Assembly: GCF_001191005.1 (NCBI RefSeq)
Contig: NZ_CP012201.1
Span: 1,860,001 to 1,924,000, forward strand
Direction of reading: 5' to 3'
Source of the DNA: Massilia sp. NR 4-1
Lineage (GTDB): Bacteria; Pseudomonadota; Gammaproteobacteria; Burkholderiales; Burkholderiaceae_D
DNA: 64,000 bases
In this document: in pieces, positions 50,106 through 59,669 of the stretch
Layout: each line of letters starts with the position of its first letter
Position numbering within the stretch: position 1 is the stretch's first letter
The notes under the pieces: model-generated
What the model saw: the letters and a program-made list of their open reading frames with translations, nothing else
What the model was told of the DNA's origin: nothing
The model's database searches: none
Translations under genes and position numbers: made by a program

Positions 50106-50714
50106 ATGATTTCATCCAACCTGACTATTCTTGTATTGTTTTATTCGAGGCATGGCTCTACCCGCAAGCTGGCCGAGTTGATTGCGCAAGGTGTGGAGAG
50201 CGTTCCGGGCTGCGATGCCAGGCTGCGCACCGTGCCCGCCGTGTCCACCGTGGCCGAGGCGACCGCACCGGAAGTACCGGCCGAAGGCGCGCCGTATGTG
50301 GAGCTGGATGATTTGCAGGATTGCGCCGGATTGGCTCTCGGTTCGCCGACCCGCTTCGGCAATATGGCTGCGGCCATGAAGTATTTTTGGGATGGCACTT
50401 CGGCCCAGTGGCTCTCGGGCACCCTGGCGGGCAAGCCGGCCTGCGTGTTCACGTCGACCGGCAGCCTGCATGGCGGCCAGGAGTCCACGCTGCTGTCGAT
50501 GATGATCCCGCTGCTGCACCATGGGATGATGATCATGGGCCTGCCCTATACCCATCCCGAGCTGATGACCACCGCCAGCGGCGGTTCGCCCTACGGCGCC
50601 AGCCACTGGTCTGGACTGGACGGCAAGAAGCCGCTGAGCGAGGATGAAAAGCGCCTGGCCGTGGCGCTGGGCCGCCGTCTGGCCGAAACGGCTGTGAAGA
50701 TGCGGAGCGCATGA
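50106..50714 (+). CDS. wrbA: NAD(P)H:quinone oxidoreductase (WrbA)
   Basis: A 202-residue flavodoxin-like protein that reduces quinones with NAD(P)H and FMN. LVLFYSRHGSTRKLAELI binds FMN phosphate, GSPTRFGNMAAAMKYFWD and FTSTGSLHGGQESTLLSM are the further FMN and quinone sites. Length is standard. A TATAAT lies only 6 bases before the ATG, which may make the transcript leaderless. The DUF2069 gene overlaps by 4 bases. Confidence 0.94.
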   Translation: MISSNLTILVLFYSRHGSTRKLAELIAQGVESVPGCDARLRTVPAVSTVAEATAPEVPAEGAPYVELDDLQDCAGLALGSPTRFGNMAAAMKYFWDGTSAQWLSGTLAGKPACVFTSTGSLHGGQESTLLSMMIPLLHHGMMIMGLPYTHPELMTTASGGSPYGASHWSGLDGKKPLSEDEKRLAVALGRRLAETAVKMRSA

Positions 50715-51118
50715 TGCAAGACCTAAAACAGAAAATCTTCCACTGGGGCGCCATCGGCAGCCTGGGCCTGCTGATTCTGTGGTGCGTGGCCTGGGAAATG
50801 TGGATCGCGCCTTTGAAGCCGGGCGGTTCCTGGATGGTGCTGAAGGCGGCGCCGCTGCTCTTTCCCCTGCTGGGCGTGATCAAGCGCGATATCTACACGC
50901 TGCAGTGGACCTCGATGATGATCCTGCTGTATTTCACCGAAGGCGTGGTGCGCGGCTGGAGCGACAAGGCGGCGTCCTGGCTGGGCTGGGGCGAAGCGGC
51001 CATCGTGGTGGTCTACTTCCTGTGCGCGATCCTGTATGTACGTCCGTATAAACGAGCGGCCAAGAAGGCGGCCAAGGAACTGCTGGACAAGATCAACCCC
51101 GTCAAGCATAGCGATTAA
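50711..51118 (+). CDS. DUF2069 membrane protein
   Basis: A 135-residue inner-membrane protein with about four helices (LGLLILWCVAWEMWIAPL, LLFPLLGVI, QWTSMMILLYFTEGVVRG, AAIVVVYFLCAILYVRPY) and a basic C-terminal tail. The pattern GSLGLLIL...PLLFPLLGVI...FTEGVVRGWSD fits DUF2069, often next to wrbA. Function unknown. It overlaps wrbA by 4 bases. Confidence 0.9.
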   Translation: MMQDLKQKIFHWGAIGSLGLLILWCVAWEMWIAPLKPGGSWMVLKAAPLLFPLLGVIKRDIYTLQWTSMMILLYFTEGVVRGWSDKAASWLGWGEAAIVVVYFLCAILYVRPYKRAAKKAAKELLDKINPVKHSD

Positions 51119-51139
51119 GCGGCCAGCCCGCAGCAATAC

Positions 51140-52570
51140 ATGAGCGCACACTCCCCGCAGACTTCCTCCGATTTTCTCGCCGCCTGCCGCGCCTTGTGCG
51201 GCGCCGCCCATGTTCTGGACAATCCGGCCGATATGGCGCCCTTCCTGCGCGACTGGCGCGGACGCTTTACCGGCCAGGCCTTGGCCGTGCTGCGGCCCGG
51301 CAGCGTGGACGAGGTGGCGGGCCTGGTGCGGCTGTGCGCCGAATACCGCGTTCCGCTGGTGCCGCAGGGCGGCAATACCGGCCTGGTACTGGGCAGCGTG
51401 CCCGATGCCAGCGGCAGCGCCGTGGTGCTGTCGCTGGCGCGTCTGAACCGGGTGCGCGCCATCGATGCGGTCAACCGCACCATGACGGTGGACGCGGGCT
51501 GCATTCTGCAGCAGGTGCAGGAGGCGGCGGCGGCCGAGGGCTGCCTGTTCCCGCTTTCGCTGGCGGCGGAAGGCAGTTGCACCATCGGCGGCAACCTGTC
51601 CACCAATGCCGGCGGCATCGCCGTTCTGCGCTACGGGAATACGCGCGAGCTATGCCTGGGTCTGGAGGTGGTCACGCCCCAGGGCGAGGTATGGAGCGGC
51701 CTGCGCGGCCTGCGCAAGGATAATACCGGCTACGATCTGCGCGACCTGTTCATCGGCGCCGAAGGCACGCTGGGTGTGATCACCGGCGCGGTGCTCAAGC
51801 TTTTCCCGCAGCCGAAAGCCAGCATCACGGCGCTGGCGGCCCTGCCCTCGCCGCAGGCGGCCCTGCAATTGCTGACCATGATGCAGGACAGCTGCGGCGC
51901 CAGCCTGACCGGCTTCGAGCTGATGTCAGCCTACTGCCTGGAACTGGTGGCGCGCCATTTCCCGCAGCTGCCGCAGCCGTTCGCTGACAAGCATGCGCAA
52001 TACGTGCTGCTGGAACTGTCCAGCAGCGAATCGGAGCAGCACGCCGTGCAACTGCTGGAGCGCGGCATCGGCGCGGCGCTGGAGGCGGGTGTGATCGAGG
52101 ACGCGGCCGTGGCGTCGTCGGTGGCGCAGTCACTGGCGCTGTGGCAGTTGCGCGAGCATATCCCGCTGGCACAGGCGGCCGACGGCAAGAACATCAAGCA
52201 CGATATCTCATTGCCGGTATCGCGCATCGGCGAATACATCGCCCATACCGAACCGCTGCTGCAGCAAGCGTTTCCAGACTGCCGCCTGGTGTGCTTCGGC
52301 CATCTGGGCGACGGCAATCTGCATTTCAATGTGGCGCCGCCGGAAGGCATTGCCAACGAAGCCTTCCTCGCCAACCAGGAAGCGGTCAACCGCGTGGTGC
52401 ACGACAATGTGGTGGCGTTCGGCGGTTCGATCTCGGCCGAACATGGCATCGGCGCGCTGAAACGCGATGAGCTGGCGCGCTATAAATCGCCGGTGGAACT
52501 GAACCTGATGCGCGCCATCAAGGCCGCGCTGGACCCGCTGGGCATCATGAATCCAGGGAAAATCCTATGA
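51140..52570 (+). CDS. FAD-binding oxidase, GlcD/D-2-hydroxyglutarate dehydrogenase type
   Basis: A 476-residue flavoprotein with a VAO-type FAD domain (VPLVPQGGNTGLVLGSVPDA, FPLSLAAEGSCTIGGNLSTN, YDLRDLFIGAEGTLGVITGA) and a C-terminal oxidase cap (FGHLGDGNLHFNVAPPEG, GSISAEHGIGALKRDELARY). It oxidises a D-2-hydroxy acid and passes electrons to a carrier; the substrate (D-lactate, glycolate or D-2-hydroxyglutarate) is not determined. It overlaps the next gene by 4 bases. Confidence 0.93.
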   Translation: MSAHSPQTSSDFLAACRALCGAAHVLDNPADMAPFLRDWRGRFTGQALAVLRPGSVDEVAGLVRLCAEYRVPLVPQGGNTGLVLGSVPDASGSAVVLSLARLNRVRAIDAVNRTMTVDAGCILQQVQEAAAAEGCLFPLSLAAEGSCTIGGNLSTNAGGIAVLRYGNTRELCLGLEVVTPQGEVWSGLRGLRKDNTGYDLRDLFIGAEGTLGVITGAVLKLFPQPKASITALAALPSPQAALQLLTMMQDSCGASLTGFELMSAYCLELVARHFPQLPQPFADKHAQYVLLELSSSESEQHAVQLLERGIGAALEAGVIEDAAVASSVAQSLALWQLREHIPLAQAADGKNIKHDISLPVSRIGEYIAHTEPLLQQAFPDCRLVCFGHLGDGNLHFNVAPPEGIANEAFLANQEAVNRVVHDNVVAFGGSISAEHGIGALKRDELARYKSPVELNLMRAIKAALDPLGIMNPGKIL

Positions 52571-52998
52571 GACGCCTGTTCTGCGTTCTGGCTGGCCTGT
52601 GCCTGACGGCGCAGGTTTCGGCCCAGACCATGCATAAATGCGTGGTCGACGGCAAAGTGACGTATAGCGAAGCGCCTTGCGCCGATGGCCGCGGCACCAC
52701 GCTGGCCGCGCCGCCGGCACCGCCGTCCGACCCGCAAGCCAAGGCCGACCTGAAACGCCAACAGCACGAATTGAAGCAGCTGCAGAAAGAGCGCAAGCAG
52801 CGCGAGGCCAGGGATGAAGCCGATCTGCAAAGGCATGACCGCCGCGGCGCCGAGCGGCGCAAGCGCTGCGACCGGCTCGCACTCGACAAGAAATGGGCCG
52901 ACGAAGATGCCCGCGCCGCCGTCGGCTCGAATGCCGACAAGGCCAGACAACGCGCCCAGCGCACCGGCGAAAAGCTGGCGCTGGAATGTCCGCGTTGA
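52567..52998 (+). CDS. DUF4124-type periplasmic protein
   Basis: A 143-residue exported protein. A signal peptide (LFCVLAGLCLTAQVSA) is followed by HKCVVDGKVTYSEAPCADGR, the DUF4124 pattern (two Cys around YS..PC). A long charged coil follows (ADLKRQQHELKQLQKERKQR). Function unknown; such proteins are periplasmic. It overlaps the oxidase gene by 4 bases at the start and the ABC permease gene by 13 bases at the end, so a single operon is likely. Confidence 0.88.
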   Translation: MRRLFCVLAGLCLTAQVSAQTMHKCVVDGKVTYSEAPCADGRGTTLAAPPAPPSDPQAKADLKRQQHELKQLQKERKQREARDEADLQRHDRRGAERRKRCDRLALDKKWADEDARAAVGSNADKARQRAQRTGEKLALECPR

Positions 52999-55586
52999 GT
53001 CCCCCGCCTGGAAGACAGCAGGCCGCCACGCTGCGGCGCCTGTCCCGCTGGCTGCTGCTGGGCGAGTGGCGCGCCCACCCGCTGCGCGCGCTGATGGCGA
53101 TTGCCGCCATCGCCGTGGGTGTGGCGCTAGGCTTCGCCATCCACCTGATCAACGGCGCCGCCTTCAACGAATTCTCGACCGCCATCAGCAGCCTGTCCGG
53201 CCAGGCCGATCTGCAGGTCGGCGCCACCGAAGCGTATTTTGACGAAGAGATTTATCCGCGCCTGGCGCAAAAACCGGAGGTGGCCGTGGCCTCGCCGGTG
53301 CTGCAGCTGGATGCCGTCGTCCCCGGCCAGAAACAGCCGCTGCGCATCATCGGCACGGACAGTTTCCGTTCGATGTTCATCACCCCCGATCTGCTGGGCG
53401 TACCGGCCAGCGGCGACCCGGCCGACAGCATGGCGGCCGACGCCATCTTCCTGTCCAGCGCGGCGGAAAGCTGGCTGGGCGCCAAGGCGGGCAGCATGGT
53501 CTCCTTCCAGTCCGGTACCCGGCCAGTGGCGCTGCGCTTCGCCGGCTCGCTGCAGCGCGCCCGCGTTGGCCAGCGCCTGGGCGTGATGGATCTGGGCGCC
53601 CTGCAATGGCGCTTCAATAAGCTGGGCCAGTTGTCGCGCATCGACCTGAAACTGCGCGATGGCGTGGACCGCAAGGCTTTCCAGGCACGCCTGGCGCAGG
53701 AACTGCAAGCCGCCCACCCGGGCCGTTTCCGCGTCGGCCAGCCGAACGACGAGAACCAGAATAGCCGCAACAGTAATCTGAGCCGGGCTTACCGCGTCAA
53801 TCTCAGCGTGCTGGCCCTGGTGGCCCTGTTCACCGGCGCCTTCCTGGTGTTTTCCACCCAGGCCTTGTCCGTGACGCGCCGCCGCGGCCAATTCGCCCTG
53901 CTGCGCGTGCTGGGCTTGGAGCGACGCCGCCTGCTGCGCCAGGTTCTGCTGGAGGGCCTGAGCCTGGGCGTGCTTGGCGCGGCGCTGGGCATCGGCGCCG
54001 GCTACGCGCTTGCCGCCGCCGCCCTGCGCTTCTTCGGTGGCGACCTGGGCGCGGGCTATTTCTCGGGCGTGCAGCCGGCGGCGCAATTCGACACCGCCGC
54101 CGCCATCATCTACTTCCTGCTTGGCGTGGGCGTGGCCTTGCTGGGCTGCGCCGGCCCGGCCTGGGAGGCGGCGCGCGCCACGCCCGCCGTGGCGCTCAAA
54201 TCCGGTTCGGACGAAATGTCGTTGCGGCGCCTCGCCAAGGCCTGGCCGGGAATGGCCTGCCTCGCGGCGGCGGCGCTGATGGCGCTGGCGCCGCCGGTGC
54301 TGGAGCTGCCGCTGTTCGGCTATCTCTCGATTGCGCTGCTGCTGATCGGCGGCATCGCGCTGATGCCGCGCCTGGCCGCCCTCACCTTCCGCTTTGCGCA
54401 CCGGCGCTGGCAGGCGGCAATGGCGGGCCGCAGCGCGCCGCCGGCCGTGCCGACCTTGACCCTGGCCCGTCTCGCCAATGCCTCGGGACAGGCGGGCGTG
54501 GCGCTGGGCGGGGTGCTGTCCAGTTTCAGCCTGATGGTGGCGATGGCCATCATGGTGGCCAGCTTCCGCGTGTCGGTGGACGACTGGCTGCTGCAAATCC
54601 TGCCGGCCGACCTGTATGCCAATGCCGGCGCGGGCAGCACGGCCGGCCTGTCGCCGCAGAACCAGCAGGCCATCCGCAGCCTGCCGGGCGTGGCGCGGGC
54701 CGATTTCATGCGCCTGCGCTCCGTGTCGCTGGCCCCCGACCGCGCCAATGTCATGCTCATGGCGCGCAATATCGATGAAGGCCATCTGGACAAAGCCATG
54801 GTGCTGACCAGCGAGGTGCAGATCCAGCCTGCGGGCCGTAAGTTGCCGCCGGTCTGGGTCTCGGAGGCAATGGCCGATTTGTATGGCGCCAAGCCGGGCG
54901 GCGTGCTTACCCTGCCGCTGCAAGGCCGGCCGCATGAATTCTTCGTCGGCGGCATCTGGCGCGACTACGCGCGCTCCACCGGCGCGGCAATAATCCAGCT
55001 CAGCGACTACCGCGCCATCACCGGCGATATGGAAGTCTCCGGCTCGGCCATCTGGCTGGAAAAAGGCGCCAGCGCCGCCATGGTGCAGCAGCGCCTGAAA
55101 GCCCTGGACTTCGGCGGCGCACTGGAAGTGACCTCGCCCGGCGAACTGCGCGCCCTGAGCCTGAAAATCTTCGACCGCAGCTTTGCCGTCACCTATCTGC
55201 TGGAGGCCATCGCCATCGTCATCGGCCTGTTCGGCGTGGCCGCCACCTTCTCGGCCCAGACCCTGGCGCGGGCGCGCGAATTCGGCATGCTGCGCCACGT
55301 CGGCCTGACGCGACGGCAAATCCTCGGCATCCTGGCGCTGGAAGGCGGCACGCTGACGGCACTGGGCATCGCCACCGGCTTTGTGCTGGGACTGGCCATC
55401 AGCGTGATCCTGGTCTACGTCGTCAATCCCCAATCCTTCCACTGGAGTATGCAAATGCACTTCCCCTGGACCCTGCTGGCCAGCGTGGCGGGCGCCTTGC
55501 TCATCGCCGCCGCGCTGACCGCCCTGTTCGCGGGCCGCCAGGCCTTGTCGGGCGGCCCGCTGCGCGCCGTGCGGGAGGACTGGTGA
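52986..55586 (+). CDS. ABC transporter permease of the FtsX/MacB type
   Basis: An 866-residue permease with two FtsX-like units. The first helix (LMAIAAIAVGVALGFAIHLI) leads into a large periplasmic domain, then three helices at about 265-405; a second periplasmic part and three helices at about 735-855 follow (TYLLEAIAIVIGLFGVAATF). This 10-helix layout is the type that works with LolD-like ATPases to move lipids or lipoproteins outward. The start at 52986 is chosen since 52893 would overlap more with DUF4124. No ATPase gene lies next to it; the lipocalin-like gene follows with an overlapping TGATG. Confidence 0.88.
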   Translation: MSALSPPPGRQQAATLRRLSRWLLLGEWRAHPLRALMAIAAIAVGVALGFAIHLINGAAFNEFSTAISSLSGQADLQVGATEAYFDEEIYPRLAQKPEVAVASPVLQLDAVVPGQKQPLRIIGTDSFRSMFITPDLLGVPASGDPADSMAADAIFLSSAAESWLGAKAGSMVSFQSGTRPVALRFAGSLQRARVGQRLGVMDLGALQWRFNKLGQLSRIDLKLRDGVDRKAFQARLAQELQAAHPGRFRVGQPNDENQNSRNSNLSRAYRVNLSVLALVALFTGAFLVFSTQALSVTRRRGQFALLRVLGLERRRLLRQVLLEGLSLGVLGAALGIGAGYALAAAALRFFGGDLGAGYFSGVQPAAQFDTAAAIIYFLLGVGVALLGCAGPAWEAARATPAVALKSGSDEMSLRRLAKAWPGMACLAAAALMALAPPVLELPLFGYLSIALLLIGGIALMPRLAALTFRFAHRRWQAAMAGRSAPPAVPTLTLARLANASGQAGVALGGVLSSFSLMVAMAIMVASFRVSVDDWLLQILPADLYANAGAGSTAGLSPQNQQAIRSLPGVARADFMRLRSVSLAPDRANVMLMARNIDEGHLDKAMVLTSEVQIQPAGRKLPPVWVSEAMADLYGAKPGGVLTLPLQGRPHEFFVGGIWRDYARSTGAAIIQLSDYRAITGDMEVSGSAIWLEKGASAAMVQQRLKALDFGGALEVTSPGELRALSLKIFDRSFAVTYLLEAIAIVIGLFGVAATFSAQTLARAREFGMLRHVGLTRRQILGILALEGGTLTALGIATGFVLGLAISVILVYVVNPQSFHWSMQMHFPWTLLASVAGALLIAAALTALFAGRQALSGGPLRAVREDW

Positions 55587-56677
55587 TGAAGTTTTTGCTG
55601 GCCTTCATCCTCTTGCTAGCCAACGCCGCCGCGCTGGCCACGCCGCCCCCGTTCACGCCCGTCACGCCGCTGGGCGCGGGCAAAACCCTGGACTTCCCGC
55701 ACGATTTCGGCGCGCATCCCGGCTTCAAGACCGAGTGGTGGTACGCGACCGGCTGGCTGACCACGGCCGACGGCAAGGCGCTGGGCTACCAGGTCACGTT
55801 CTTCCGCAGCGCCACCGGCCACGATCCGGACAATCCCAGCCGCTTCGCGCCGAAACAGCTGGTGATCGGCCATGCCGCCCTGTCCGATCCGGCCATCGGC
55901 AAGCTGCTGCACGACCAACGCAGCGCGCGCGAGGGCTTCGGACTGGCTTTCGCCAAGGAAGGCAATACCGACGTCAAGATCGACAACTGGCGCATGCAGC
56001 GCGGCGCGGATGGCAATTATCAAGTCGACATCGATGCCGCCGACTTCAGCCTCCATCTGCAGCTCGCGCCCAGCCAGAAACCCCTGCTGCAGGGCGAGAA
56101 CGGCTTCTCGCGCAAAGGGCCGCAACCGCTCCAGGCTAGCTATTACTACAGCGAGCCGCAGCTGCGCACCAGCGGCAGCATCAAGGCCAAGGACGGTGCG
56201 GTGCGCGCGGTCAGCGGCGTGACCTGGCTCGATCACGAGTGGTCCAGCCAGGTGCTCGACGAGAATGCGGCGGGCTGGGATTGGGTGGGCATCAATCTGG
56301 ACGACGGCGGCGCCCTGATGGCTTTCCAGATCCGGAGCAAGGGAAAAGGCGGCGCAAGTGGTAAACTATGGGGCCACGCGACATGGCGCGACGCATCCGG
56401 CAGGATCACGCACTATGCGCCGGAACAGGTCAGCTTTACCCCGCAAGCGCGCTGGCGTTCGCCGCGCACCGATGCCGAGTATCCCGTTGCCACCCAGATC
56501 GCCACCGGCAGCACGCTGTGGCAGGTCGCGCCCTTGCAGCAGGACCAGGAACTGGATTCGCGCCGCTCGACGGGTTCGGTGTACTGGGAAGGCGCGGTGA
56601 CGGTCAGCCGCGACGGCAAGCCGGTCGGCCGCGGCTACCTGGAATTGACGGGCTATGTCCGTCCGATGAAGTTATAA
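55586..56677 (+). CDS. AttH/CrtC-like lipocalin-family protein
   Basis: A 363-residue exported protein. A signal peptide (LLAFILLLANAAALA) is followed by the family block FPHDFGAHPGFKTEWWYATG, LGYQVTFFRSATG and SGVTWLDHEWSSQVLDENAA, GWDWVGINLDDGGALMAFQI. AttH/CrtC-like proteins fold as two lipocalin-like barrels. Members paired with ABC permeases, as here, may handle a lipid-like ligand, not carotenoids. GGGAGG lies 9 bases before the ATG. It overlaps the permease stop. Confidence 0.88.
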   Translation: MKFLLAFILLLANAAALATPPPFTPVTPLGAGKTLDFPHDFGAHPGFKTEWWYATGWLTTADGKALGYQVTFFRSATGHDPDNPSRFAPKQLVIGHAALSDPAIGKLLHDQRSAREGFGLAFAKEGNTDVKIDNWRMQRGADGNYQVDIDAADFSLHLQLAPSQKPLLQGENGFSRKGPQPLQASYYYSEPQLRTSGSIKAKDGAVRAVSGVTWLDHEWSSQVLDENAAGWDWVGINLDDGGALMAFQIRSKGKGGASGKLWGHATWRDASGRITHYAPEQVSFTPQARWRSPRTDAEYPVATQIATGSTLWQVAPLQQDQELDSRRSTGSVYWEGAVTVSRDGKPVGRGYLELTGYVRPMKL

Positions 56678-56706
56678 AGACGCTTACTAACAATACTGCG
56701 AACACA

Positions 56707-58557
56707 ATGAGCAACAGCAACACAGCCAATACGGCCACGAACAACGCAGCGAGCAAGCCGCAGTCCGAAGCACGCGAACTAAAGAAAGGCAGCCTGGCCG
56801 CCCTCAAAGGCCTGGCGCCTTTCCTCAAGCCCTATCTGCGCCAGTTCGCCATGGCCGGCGTCGCCCTGGTGGTGGCAGCCAGCGCCACCCTGGCGATTCC
56901 CTACGCGTTCAAGCAGATGATCGATCTGGGCTTCGGTTCGCACGCGGGCGTGCACAGCGCCGAGCATGTGAACCTGGTGTTCCTGGCCCTGTTCGCGGTG
57001 GCCAGCGTGTTGGCTTTGGCGACGGCGGCACGCTTCTACACCGTGTCCTGGCTGGGCGAACGCGTGACGGCCGATATCCGCGCCGCCGTATACCGCCACG
57101 TGGTGCAGCAAAGCCCCGAATTCTTTGAAACGACGCAGACCGGCGAAGTCCTGTCGCGCATCACCACCGATACCACCCTGATCCAGTCGGTGGTCGGCTC
57201 CAGCATTTCGATTGCGCTGCGCAATGTGCTGCTCTTCCTGGGCGGCCTGGTGATGCTGTTCGTGACCAGCCCCAAACTGTCCTCCATCATCATCGGCCTG
57301 CTGGTGCTGACCGTGCTGCCGATCATGATGTTCGGCCGCCGCGTGCGCAAGCTGTCGCGCGACTCGCAGGACCGGGTGGCCGACGCCTCGGCCATGGCGG
57401 GCGAGATCCTGAACGCCATGCCGACCGTGCAGGCCTTCACCCACGAGAAACAGGAAACCGCGCGCTTCAGCGCCTCGGTGGAAGACGCCTTCAAGACCGC
57501 GATGAACCGCATCCGCGCCCGCGCCATGCTGACCATGCTGGCTATCGTGCTGGTATTCGGCACCATCGTCTTCGTGCTGTGGCTGGGCGCGCACGCCGTG
57601 CTGGAAGGTTCGATGACGGGCGGCGATCTGGGCCAGTTCATTCTGTATGCCTCCATCGTGGCGGGTGCCATCGGCGCCCTGTCCGAGGTGATGGGCGAGG
57701 CGCAGCGCGCCGCCGGCGCCACCGAGCGCCTGCTGGAGCTGATGTCGGTCAAGTCCGAGATCCAGTCGCCGGCGCATCCGCTGGCACTGCCGCCGCGCGC
57801 GGCCAACGGCGCGGCCCTGAGCCTGCAGGATGTCAGCTTCTCCTACCCTTCGCGTCCCGAAACCAAGGCGCTCTCCCAGCTCGCGCTGGAAATCAAGCCC
57901 GGCGAGACCGTGGCCGTGGTCGGCCCTTCCGGCGCGGGCAAGACCACGCTGTTCCAGATGTTCCTGCGTTTCTACGATCCGCAGCTCGGCGCCATCCGCC
58001 TCGACGGCGTGGACATCAAGCAGCTCGACCTGGAAACCCTGCGCGGCGCCATCGGCATCGTGCCGCAGGATACGGTGATCTTCTCGGCCGACGCGATGGA
58101 AAACATCCGCTACGGCCGCGCCGACGCCAGCGACGAGGAAGTGATCCAGGCCGCCAAGCTGGCAGCCGCCCACGAATTCATCGAGCGCCTGCCGAACGGC
58201 TACAAGTCCTTCCTCGGCGAGCGCGGCGTGCGCCTGTCGGGCGGACAGCGCCAGCGCATCGCCATCGCGCGCGCGCTGCTGAAGAATCCGCCCCTGCTGC
58301 TGCTGGACGAAGCCACCAGCGCCTTGGACGCGGAATCCGAGCGCCTGGTGCAAAGCGCGCTGGAAGCGGCCATGGTGGGCCGCACCACCATCATCATCGC
58401 CCACCGTTTGGCCACGGTGCAGCGCGCCGACCGTATCATCGTCATGGAAGACGGCAGGATCGTCGAAACCGGCAACCACCAGTCGCTGGTGGCGCTGGGC
58501 GGCATCTATGCCAACCTGGCGGCGCTGCAGTTCCATAACGTCCACATTACCCATTGA
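56707..58557 (+). CDS. MsbA/LmrA-like ABC exporter (fused permease and ATPase)
   Basis: A 616-residue half-transporter. The membrane domain covers about 35-330 (six helices); the ATPase about 360-600 has Walker A VGPSGAGKTTLF, signature LSGGQRQRIAIARALL, Walker B LLLLDEATSALDAE and the His switch IIIAHRL. The first 30 residues are polar and Asn-rich. It resembles multidrug or lipid exporters. Its ribosome site is weak. It is followed by threonine aldolase after 14 bases and may form an operon with the preceding lipocalin gene. Confidence 0.92.
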   Translation: MSNSNTANTATNNAASKPQSEARELKKGSLAALKGLAPFLKPYLRQFAMAGVALVVAASATLAIPYAFKQMIDLGFGSHAGVHSAEHVNLVFLALFAVASVLALATAARFYTVSWLGERVTADIRAAVYRHVVQQSPEFFETTQTGEVLSRITTDTTLIQSVVGSSISIALRNVLLFLGGLVMLFVTSPKLSSIIIGLLVLTVLPIMMFGRRVRKLSRDSQDRVADASAMAGEILNAMPTVQAFTHEKQETARFSASVEDAFKTAMNRIRARAMLTMLAIVLVFGTIVFVLWLGAHAVLEGSMTGGDLGQFILYASIVAGAIGALSEVMGEAQRAAGATERLLELMSVKSEIQSPAHPLALPPRAANGAALSLQDVSFSYPSRPETKALSQLALEIKPGETVAVVGPSGAGKTTLFQMFLRFYDPQLGAIRLDGVDIKQLDLETLRGAIGIVPQDTVIFSADAMENIRYGRADASDEEVIQAAKLAAAHEFIERLPNGYKSFLGERGVRLSGGQRQRIAIARALLKNPPLLLLDEATSALDAESERLVQSALEAAMVGRTTIIIAHRLATVQRADRIIVMEDGRIVETGNHQSLVALGGIYANLAALQFHNVHITH

Positions 58558-58571
58558 GCGGCTGCCCGACC

Positions 58572-59669
58572 ATGACCGACGCCGAACTGCGACAGAACTG
58601 CCATACCGTGCTGCCGGGCCACCGCCAGCCCACGCCCGCCGAAACCTTCGCGGCCATGGCGGCATGGTGCGAGGCCAATAAGGTCGTCCACGATGTGTAT
58701 GGCGAGGGCGAGCTGATTCAGTCCTTCGAACGCAAAGTGGCCGACCTGCTGGGCTTTGAGGCGGCGGTGTTCTGCATCACTGGCACCATGACCCAGGTCA
58801 CGGCGCTGCGCCTGGCCTGCGCGGAACGCGGCAGCCGCCTGGTGGCCCTGCATCCGAGCGCGCATATCCTGAAACACGAGAAGGGCAACCACCAGTTGCT
58901 GGGCCATTTCGATGCGCTGCAACTGGGCGATCCCTTCCGCCCCTTCACGCTGGACGAGCTGCAAGCCCTGCCCGACCGGCTGGGCGCCGTGGCGCTGGAA
59001 CTGCCCGCGCGCGAGATCGGCGGCCAGTGTCCAGCCTGGGATGAGCTGGAAGCGATCAAGACGCACTGCCGCCAGCAAGGCATTCACCTGCATATGGACG
59101 GCGCGCGGCTGTGGGAAGCCGCGGCAGGCTATGGCCGTCCCCTGAACGATGTGGCGGCGGGCTTCGACTCGGTCTATGTCTCGCTATACAAGGGCATCGG
59201 CGGCCTGGGTGGCGCCCTGCTGCTGGGCAGCGCCGCTTTCGTGGCGCGCGCCCAGGAGTGGTTCCGCCGCGAAGGCGGCAATGTCATACACCGCACGCCG
59301 TATGTGGTGGCCGCCGCCATGCAGTTCGATGCGCGCCTGGCTGCGCTGCCTGCCTGCATGCGCCGCACCGAATGGCTGTACGGCGCGCTGGCCGGTTTCC
59401 CGCTGTTCGAGCTGAATCCGGCGCGGCCGCAGGCGAATATGCTGCACATCCATCTGCCGGTCAGCCGCGAGCGGGCACTGGAAATCCGCAACCATATCGC
59501 CGAACGGCATGGCATCTGGCTGTTCAACCGCGCCGCGCATTCGGTGCTGCCGTCGCACAGCTATGTGGAATGGTATGTGGGCGACAATATGCTGTCGCTG
59601 GCCGACGAACGCGTGCTGGAAGCCTTGAATCTGTGGCATGCGGCGCTGGGCGAAGGAGTTGCGGCATGA
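58572..59669 (+). CDS. ltaE: Low-specificity L-threonine aldolase
   Basis: A 365-residue PLP enzyme of the beta-eliminating lyase type that splits L-threonine or allo-threonine to glycine and acetaldehyde. VYGEGELIQSFERKVADLLG is the usual N-terminal part, HLHMDGARLWEAAAGYG the PLP Asp, and VYVSLYKGIGGLGGALLLGS has the PLP Lys (about 207). Length fits. It starts at ATG 58572, since an earlier TTG is not supported. It overlaps rhlE by 4 bases. Confidence 0.9.
   Translation: MTDAELRQNCHTVLPGHRQPTPAETFAAMAAWCEANKVVHDVYGEGELIQSFERKVADLLGFEAAVFCITGTMTQVTALRLACAERGSRLVALHPSAHILKHEKGNHQLLGHFDALQLGDPFRPFTLDELQALPDRLGAVALELPAREIGGQCPAWDELEAIKTHCRQQGIHLHMDGARLWEAAAGYGRPLNDVAAGFDSVYVSLYKGIGGLGGALLLGSAAFVARAQEWFRREGGNVIHRTPYVVAAAMQFDARLAALPACMRRTEWLYGALAGFPLFELNPARPQANMLHIHLPVSRERALEIRNHIAERHGIWLFNRAAHSVLPSHSYVEWYVGDNMLSLADERVLEALNLWHAALGEGVAA

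Noticed and set aside
53127..55460. Open frame of 777 codons opposite the ABC permease
   Set aside because: Gln/His/Arg-rich shadow of a high-GC gene without recognisable motifs.
56779..58665. Open frame of 628 codons opposite the ABC exporter
   Set aside because: Antisense to all ABC motifs; shadow composition.
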